From contig WAID01000013.1 of NCBI GenBank assembly GCA_016584495.1, forward strand, positions 496,001-560,000: a stretch of 64,000 bases of DNA. The letters run 5' to 3'. This DNA is from Celoporthe dispersa. Its lineage: Eukaryota > Ascomycota > Sordariomycetes > Diaporthales > Cryphonectriaceae. The translations under genes were made by a program, and so were the position numbers. Shown here piece by piece: positions 57,424 to 64,000 of the stretch. The stretch's first letter is position 1. Each line of letters begins with the position of its first letter. The notes beneath the pieces are model-generated. The model was not told the origin of the DNA and ran no database searches. It was given only the letters and a program-made list of their open reading frames with translations.

Positions 57424-59193
57424 CTGCTGGCTGCGCTTTCTTGTCGTCTCCCAAAGCGGGTCTAATTAATTACTATTGCTATACTCAACAGAACCACTGA
57501 CTTCATTCCTTGCTTTATTACCATGTCCTGTCTATGCGGGTCCGACCGGTACACAGCTATATAGGCCTTGGTCATTCCCGGCCAGCTGAGAGTGGCCACT
57601 CTTTTTAGCAGCGCGTGCCTCTTCATTGAGCACCCAGGGTATCAACGGGAAAGGAACTAGTGACAAGGTGGTGGAGAGCGGTGGGAGCAAAGTGTGCAGC
57701 GAATCTCTTGGAACGAGAGCCCATGCCTGTAGGCTGAGCTGCTTTGTCTCCCATTTTTGAAGGTCACTGACCAATGCCTACGTGGTGAACTAGCTAAGCA
57801 GATCAATTGCCCAGTGCTTCTTACAAATCACGTCGTCATCAGCTTTCAGTAGCAATGTCTACCACTGCAAGATCTTGCAAAGCATTTTACGTAAGACTTC
57901 GAGACGTCCTTGCCGTGCAACGAGGACTAAACACAACACTAGCTAGACCGTGGGAAACCCGGGGAGCAGACGGCTCCCTCCATCACCGCATGATAAAACC
58001 GTCTGTTTCCGTGGGTACTTTGATGAGTACATCCCTACGAGCCTACAGTTGATGCTTAGGCAACCACCAAGGGGGCGATTGATGATGATGCAACAAAGGC
58101 ATATTCTTCTGTAATTACCTGGCAATGTATGTGATGCTGCGTACCAGGCCCGGCCATGACGGAGAAATCGAGGCTCATAACAGCGAATCAGCTCTCAACA
58201 AGTTACGACGGTCCAGACAGACTCCTGAACACACGATATGGAATCAGCTGGAGCGTGAGGGCTGCAGTGAGACACTGAGCAGCTCACACTCCTTCTCGAA
58301 CTAAGTAACATCCTCTGGTTTAGGTACCACCACCGCAGCCACGACCAGTTGATTTGTCGTCCGGGGCCTCACCGCCAGGTGGAGAAGCATCTCGAATCAT
58401 GGGAACCCAAAAGGTATCATTCTACAGTACCGTAGGCAACAAGCAAAAACTCGGGGGCCCACACCACACTGGAGTGACGGCTGGAGCAGAAAGTGTAGGC
58501 CTCTCCCCAAGCGACCGATTCACCGCGCGGAGCACGATTGATTCCATCACCGGTCGCCCGTGTAAGCAGCCATTTCATCATGAACAGACGCCTTCGCTTC
58601 CCTCCCTTACCTCTTGTATTTATTTTAGGACCAGAATATCAATGGCATGCCAGTCAAGCAATTTGGGACCTGCGTCAGGATTCGGCCCGTGGAGACGCTA
58701 ACCTTAAAGCCTCGGCGCCCACTCGCTTAGGGGCAGATCCTCCGCGAGGCTGGTGCTGGGACCAGCCCGCAAAGGGCTCTAGCCTTTCGGGCTGCCGGCT
58801 TAGCAGCGCTCCTAAGGCTGCACAAGGGTGGTTTTTATTCTGCTGCCTGAACGCAATATCACCAATTCCCCCCCTTCATCTCAACAAGGCGTCTCCTAAT
58901 CCAGAGAGCCTATCAGCTTAGTGAGCGCCCACCCCTGGGCCCTCTGGAACTGTCATTATCAAGCAGTCAGTTCCAAGATGGTAAATATAACTGTCCCGTC
59001 GGAGCCGGTCTGAAAAGGCAAGATCACGATATGCCGGACACGTAAATGTACTTGCGGGCCTCCTCCTCCTCCACCTCCTCCTCCTCCTCCGCCAAACCCA
59101 GAAGCCCACCTTCCTCGGCAATCTTGTTTCTGTAGGCGGCCAAGCACGCACGCACGCACGCACCACCACCACCCACAGACAGACCAGAGCAAG
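57424..59193. other. intergenic region, 1.77 kb
   Basis: This is the 3' flank of the HET gene and the promoter of the GH30 gene. It holds a strong hairpin at 58764-58793 and a CTCCTC-rich stretch at 59058-59092. No gene is supported. The frames at 58354-58921 show no family features. Confidence 0.55.
58764..58793. repeat. near-perfect inverted repeat (hairpin)
   Basis: The arms AGCCCGCAAAGGGCT (58764-58778) and AGCCTTTCGGGCT (58781-58793) pair over about 13 bp with two bulged bases and a 2-nt spacer. They lie in a GC-rich island of the intergenic region. Confidence 0.6.
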
Positions 59194-60733
59194 ATGGCCT
59201 CCTGCTTCCGATCCGCCGCCCTCGCGGGCACGGCGCTCCTCAGCATCTCCGCCTCGGCGCTCTCCCCGGCCAGGCGGGCCACAGCCTCGTCCTACTGCTC
59301 CTCGAGCGACAGGCAGTACAACCTGAGCTCGTTCGACACTCCCGTGTCCGGCACAGGCGACGCCGGCAGCCTGTCGACATGGAGCCTCACGGTGGACGAC
59401 TCGTCGGCGGGCCACAAGCAGGTCATCGCCGGGTTCGGCGCCGCGGTGACGGACGCCACGGTCTCGGTGTTCGACGACCTGTCCAGCGACGAGCTCAGCT
59501 CCCTCCTCGACACCCTCCTGACCAGCAGCGGCGCCGACTTCAGCCTCTTCCGGCACACCATCGCGTCGTCGGACCTGTCCCCGGACCCGGCCTACACCTA
59601 CGACGACAACAGCGGCGCCGTCGACACCAGCCTGTCCGGGTTCAACCTGGGCGACAGCGGCAACGCCATGGCGGCCCTGCTGGCGCAGATGCGGTCGGTA
59701 AACTCGGGGCTCACCATCTTCGGGTCCTCGTGGAGCGCGCCCGGCTGGATGAAGCTGAACGGCGTCATCGACGGCACCACGGTCAACAACAACCTGAACC
59801 CGGACTACCGCGACAGCCTCGCCGACTACTTTGTCAAGTACCTCCAGGCGTACGACGCCGCGGGTGCCACCGTCGACGCCATCGCCATCCAGAACGAGCC
59901 GCTCAACAGCCAGTCTGGGTATCCGACCATGTACGTCTACGCGGACGAGTCGGGCGACATCATCTCGCAGAACGTGGGACCTGCTCTCGCGGCCGCCGGC
60001 CTCGACACTACGGTCTGGGCATATGACCACAACACTGGTGAGTACATGTATACATAGATGACATCTTGTTGAGGAGAAGGAGAAGAAGGGAGAGGAACAA
60101 TCCAGGCTGACCCTACCCAACAAAGACGTGCCGTCATACCCACAGACCGTCCTCGACGAGGCATCATCCTACATCGGGGCCGTGGCATGGCACTGCTACG
60201 CCTCGCCCCTCAACTGGAGCGTCCTCACCGACTTCCACACCGCCAACCCAGGCGTCGACCAGTACATGACCGAGTGCTGGACCTCGCCCGAGACGGACTG
60301 GTCCTGGGCGGCCGACTTCACCATGGGCCCCCTCCAGAACTGGGCCCGCGGCGCCATCGCCTGGACCCTGGGCACCGACACCTCGTACGGCCCGCACCTG
60401 AGCTCGGGCGGCTGCTCCGACTGCCGCGGCCTGGTGGTCGTCGACACCTCGGCCGGCACCTACGAGCTGCAGGTCGACTACTACATGATGGCGCAGTTCA
60501 GCAAGTTCATGCCGTCCGGGGCTACGGTGCTGGACGGGACGGGGAGCTACACATACGACGACGGAACCGGCCTGCAGAGCGTCGCGACCCTGAACCCGGA
60601 CGGCACGCGCACCGTGGTTATGACCAACAAGTTCTCCAACGACATCTATGTCACCGTAGCCCTGAGCGCGGATACGTGGAGTGGGCGTGTGTATGCAAAC
60701 TCGGTCGTCACCTGGGTGCTGCCAGCCGTCTAG
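59194..60733 (+). CDS. secreted GH30 endo-beta-1,6-glucanase or glucosylceramidase type
   Basis: Exons 59194..60037 and 60126..60733 give 483 residues with the frame intact. The 88-nt intron (GTGAGT donor) joins WAYDHNT to DVPSYPQTVL. The N-terminus is a signal peptide (AALAGTALLSISASALS). GH30 hallmarks are HKQVIAGFGAAVTDATV near residue 70, SSWSAPGWMKLNG, the acid/base glutamate in AIQNEPLNSQSGYPT, and the nucleophile glutamate in YMTECWTSPETDW. The C-terminal beta-domain begins near SSGGCSDCRGLVVVD and ends GRVYANSVVTWVLPAV. The family includes fungal endo-beta-1,6-glucanases (such as BGN16.3 and neutral glucanases), glucosylceramidases and xylanases. The architecture best fits the beta-1,6-glucanase group, active on fungal cell wall, but the substrate is inference. 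There are several N-glycosylation sites. It is not coupled to neighbouring genes in an obvious way. Confidence 0.9.
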
Positions 60734-61745
60734 AGAGAAAAAAGAGGAGGAAGGGCGACGTAGTGTCTCTCTCTCTCTGTGTGACCAGTCAGCTGATGCT
60801 TCTCCACTGTGTATAATTGAAAGCTACTACTTTATGAAAAGAAAAAAATTATAATTACCCTCACCTGGTCTCAAGGGCAGAAAACATGCCGGGACGGACA
60901 AGATGACTAAGACAGGATCTCAAAGAGTGCCTCAATGTGCTACGTACCTGCCAGCAGCCAAAGGTCGCGTCATCCCTCGCAGGCTCGTGAAAATGTTTGT
61001 ACGATGGTGAGCGGCCTCTCAAGGCAGACACAATAACAATGTAGGTAGGGCGAGCAATCAGGCCACGTCCAGCTGGCCCTGTGTTGAAGAGTCATGAGGT
61101 TCTACTGCAGCCATCCGTACGAACCGCGGGCTGTCGAACGCCAACCCCTGCCTCGGCGAAGTAAGGACTTGAGTACCTGGTCAGTAGATAAGAGTGTTTG
61201 CTGCTGCAAACGACCCCCCTGGCGGTTTGAAGTTGAGGCGACCTGCAGGGCCCTAGCCTCTGGGGGCTTAGGCTACCACAGCAGGTGTTCGGCGGGTTGT
61301 CCAGGTGTTCCAGAAGGCTGGTCAGGCGGTTAGATCCCTGTAGGCTTCCCGCAGATTTGCCGGTGCAGGGCCCCCGTCACACACCTGGCTTACCACCACC
61401 ACCGACAGTAGCTTGGCAAACAGACCATCTCTTTGTTTTCACGCCTTGTCTGCGATGCGTCGCTGAGCGAGGCTCCGAACGAACCCTGTAGCCGATCTCG
61501 ACCTCTCGACCTCTGGAGAGCACTGTTCAGGCAGCTCGCTGTCTTCGTTTTTCTGGTCCGTGTGGAGACGCAGACGGGTGGCTGCAGGACAAAATTTTGA
61601 GCCCCATCAAGGCAGCTTTTTTTTTTTTCAAGGGGGGGTCGATAGGGAGGGAGGAGAAGGGACGACAACCATCACCTGCACAAGATAACAATCCTGGACA
61701 CGGCAGCAGCACGGGGCGCAGACACAAGGTGACAGGCAGCCGAAC
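60734..61745. other. intergenic region, 1 kb
   Basis: This is the GH30 3' flank and the promoter of the methyltransferase gene, with a T13 run around 61617-61629 followed by a G-run. No gene is seen. Confidence 0.6.
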
Positions 61746-63174
61746 ATGATGCCTGCTCCCCAAAACATGCGGCACGCCGCACCTGCAGCTGCGAGGTGTG
61801 GCAGCACGATGGGCTGGCCGTGGTGCACCACCTCACTGGCCGTATGCATGAGACCGGTGCTACGGATGCAAGCGAGGTCCGCGTGGGGCCCGCACGGCCA
61901 GAGGCCTCTCAGACCGAGGCCTTTCAGCTCGTCGACAAGGCAGTGGGCCAGAGCGGGAGGGAAAACGCACCCCGGTGAACAGCCCAGGACAGAGCAGCGC
62001 GAGACCCTAGATGAGCTGGTCAAGAAGCGCAAGGTACCTCTCATAGCCGCCGGCCTGGCTGCTGCCGTCATGGGCGGATATGTGATGATGCTCGTCATGA
62101 GCATGGCTGGTGGACCGTGTGACGGGCACTCGCACGACTGTACGCCGTCAGGGCGGCCGCTGGACCTGCGACAGGGCAAGATCTCAGCCCTCATGTTTGA
62201 CAAGGACCTGAACAGGCCCGAGAGCCTGATGGGAATCAAGAAGCTGCGGAAGCTCATGGGTGGTCTCGCCAGGGGTCATGTCCTAGAGGTCGCCGTGGGC
62301 ACAGGGCGGAATATCGAGTACTTCGACTGGGAGGAGATTCGCGCTTCCGCGCCTCCCGTGCCAACGCTGACGGAGGATGGCCAGGAGATCGTCGCGGAGA
62401 CGAAGACTCCCCAGCAGCTGGAGAGGGAGAGGGTGGCCAGGAGGGTCGAGATGGGAAAGAGGGGCCTGATACTACCTGGTGATGAGACCCCAGAGGTAGT
62501 AAGCTATACGGGTGTTGATGTCTCCACGGACGTGTTGGAGGTCGCCTGGAACAAGCTGAGGAAAGCCGTACCGGACCTGGTCCCCCGGCGGCGGCGGAAG
62601 TCGACAGAGGAGCTCGAGGCGGAGCGGCAGCAGCGGCAGACCGCCGCGAGAGCACAACCTCCCGCGAGCAGTGGAGACGAGGTCCTGGCAGCGAACCTTG
62701 GCCAGGGGCGCATCCGTCTCTACAGATCCGACGCGCAGCTGCATCTCCCCCTCACCTCCCGCAATGACTTCTCACGACGGCGCCAGGGCGCTCCCCGCCC
62801 CGCCTCACTACGATACCATACTGCAGAACTTTGGTCTCTGCAGCGTCTCGGACCCCCACAGGCTGCTCGCCAACATGGCTGCAGCGCTGCGACCTGATAC
62901 CGGCCGCATATACCTGCTGGAGCACGGGCGGGGTTCCTATGGCTGGCTCAACAGCCTTCTGGACAAGTTCGCCCCGTCGCACTTTGAGAGATACGGGTGC
63001 TGGTGGAATAGAGACATCGAGGAGATCGTCAGGGGTGCTGAGAAGGATGTCCCGGGGCTGGAGGTGGTGAGGATCCACAGACCGCTATGGCTGCAGGGTG
63101 GGACAATGCTATGGGTCGAACTGAGGCTGAATCCAGACAAGGCCACGCCCAGGAGCAGCGGCAGGTCTGACTGA
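61746..63174 (+). CDS. OMS1-like mitochondrial methyltransferase, frame broken once
   Basis: This is an intronless gene of about 475 residues from the double ATG at 61746. The N-terminus is basic and Ala-rich (RHAAPAAARCG), suggesting mitochondrial import. One membrane helix follows around VPLIAAGLAAAVMGGYVMML. The methyltransferase core has motif I VLEVAVGTGRNIEYFDW, a long charged insertion, SYTGVDVSTDVLEVAWNKL, then HYDTILQNFGLCSVSDPHRLLANMAAAL and YLLEHGRGSYGWLNSLLDKFA. The order, with an insertion after motif I and HGRG late, matches the fungal Oms1 family, an inner-membrane protein whose substrate is unsettled. The frame changes in the C5 run 62747-62751. With one C fewer, SDAQLHLP continues SPPAMTSHDGARALPAPPHYD. 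The C-terminus is HRPLWLQGGTMLWVELRL. No operon-like neighbour is visible. Confidence 0.85.
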
Positions 63175-64000
63175 GCGAGACGAGAGCGACCGAACAAGGT
63201 AGACGGCCAGCCGGTACCTCTTGGAAAGACGGGCCGTGCCTCCTCGTCAACCAGGCATCTACCCGTTGTAAACGGTGTTGAGGCTATAAATAAGAAGGGC
63301 CTCCACGCCTTGTGTTTCCTGACGCGGCTGTCGTACCCCCTCGCTGTTGTGTCATCTTCACCGTGTCTGGGGTCTTCTTACTCAGAGCAGGATGAATGAT
63401 TTACAGAGGCACGCCCCCTCTGGAAGAACCACTATAAATCCAGCCGAGCTCACATACTATCGTTGTTGTGAGAACTTCAGCCCAAGTAGCCTTGCTCCAG
63501 TGGAGATTGGCTCGAAATCCGCAGTGGTTGGTGCCCTGTGACGCGTACAAAAACTTCCTTCTTATCTCGCGGAAAGATGTAAAGCACGACGCAATGACAG
63601 AGCCTAGCTAAAGCCTGGCCGGATTCGCTCTTTAGTGGGACACAAGCGACCATCACGAGATTGATTGAGGGGCCGGGTAGCTGCTGCCACTTCTGCAGGG
63701 TGCCGGTGGGAGCCTAGTGTTAATGAAACCGCATCTATTGCTTCTTCGAATGGAAATCTTTCGTCTTGTATAGAAGCATGAGTTAGGAATTAGGATGCGT
63801 TGGGGGGGGGGGGGAAACTATATTAAGGACTCCTTCGCCCGACTGGATCCAGCTCGAGATGGCATCTTCATCACAGTCGCCTTAGTTGTCCCTTCCCTCC
63901 TGAATGGGTCGCTCTCCTCGGTTCCTGCCCTGAAAGTCCAATCACGATCACACCCCTCTTTTCTGTCGGTCTGCTCTCTACTCTTCCTCTTCGTCACTCC
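63175..64000. other. intergenic region at the window end
   Basis: No gene is seen. A G13 run is present at 63802-63814 and a CT-rich end (63880-64000) could be the promoter or leader of a gene starting beyond the window. Confidence 0.5.

Noticed and set aside
58738..58805. possible tRNA gene
   Set aside because: The region folds, but it lacks the B-box (GGTTCGANTCC-like) and a cloverleaf of proper length.

Overview
The window is chromosomal DNA of a filamentous ascomycete (Pezizomycotina). The coding regions are GC-rich and most genes carry one to three short GT-AG introns, mainly 50-120 nt, with CTRAY-type branch sites. The gene content is typical of these fungi: a HET-domain gene, an ascomycete laccase, GH76, GH92 and GH30 enzymes, a DIT1/PvcA-type isocyanide synthase, several fungal MFS families and a small cysteine-rich secreted protein. 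The species cannot be named from sequence alone. I support 24 protein-coding genes and see no tRNA, rRNA, transposon or CRISPR array.

Layout. 0-16 kb holds a small secreted protein, two sugar-porter-type MFS transporters, an SNG1/DUF3533 membrane protein, an FSH1-type serine hydrolase, a cytochrome P450 and an orphan protein. 16-25 kb holds an RRM protein, a GPI-type GH76 (Dfg5/Dcw1) wall enzyme, a DHA2 drug-type transporter and a cupin. 26-41 kb holds a secreted SMP-30/lactonase-like protein, a monocarboxylate-type MFS transporter divergent from an isocyanide synthase (ICS), a laccase and a quinone oxidoreductase. This stretch is the best candidate for a specialised-metabolite locus. 41-51 kb holds a GH92 mannosidase and two head-to-head paralogous four-helix (MARVEL-like) membrane proteins with long Ser/Pro-rich tails. 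51-64 kb holds an EFM7/NNT1 methyltransferase, an IMPACT-family protein, a HET-domain protein, a GH30 glucanase and an OMS1-like mitochondrial methyltransferase.

A striking property of the window is that eleven of the 24 genes contain one or two single-base frame breaks (twelve in all). Eight are one base too long inside C/G runs and four are one base short. In each case the conserved protein continues at once in another frame. The simplest reading is homopolymer error in the consensus rather than decay, but it affects every gene model here. One further gene, the P450, has an in-frame TAG.

Exon coordinates were derived by eye from splice motifs, reading-frame continuity and recalled family patterns. 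No alignment or expression data were available.
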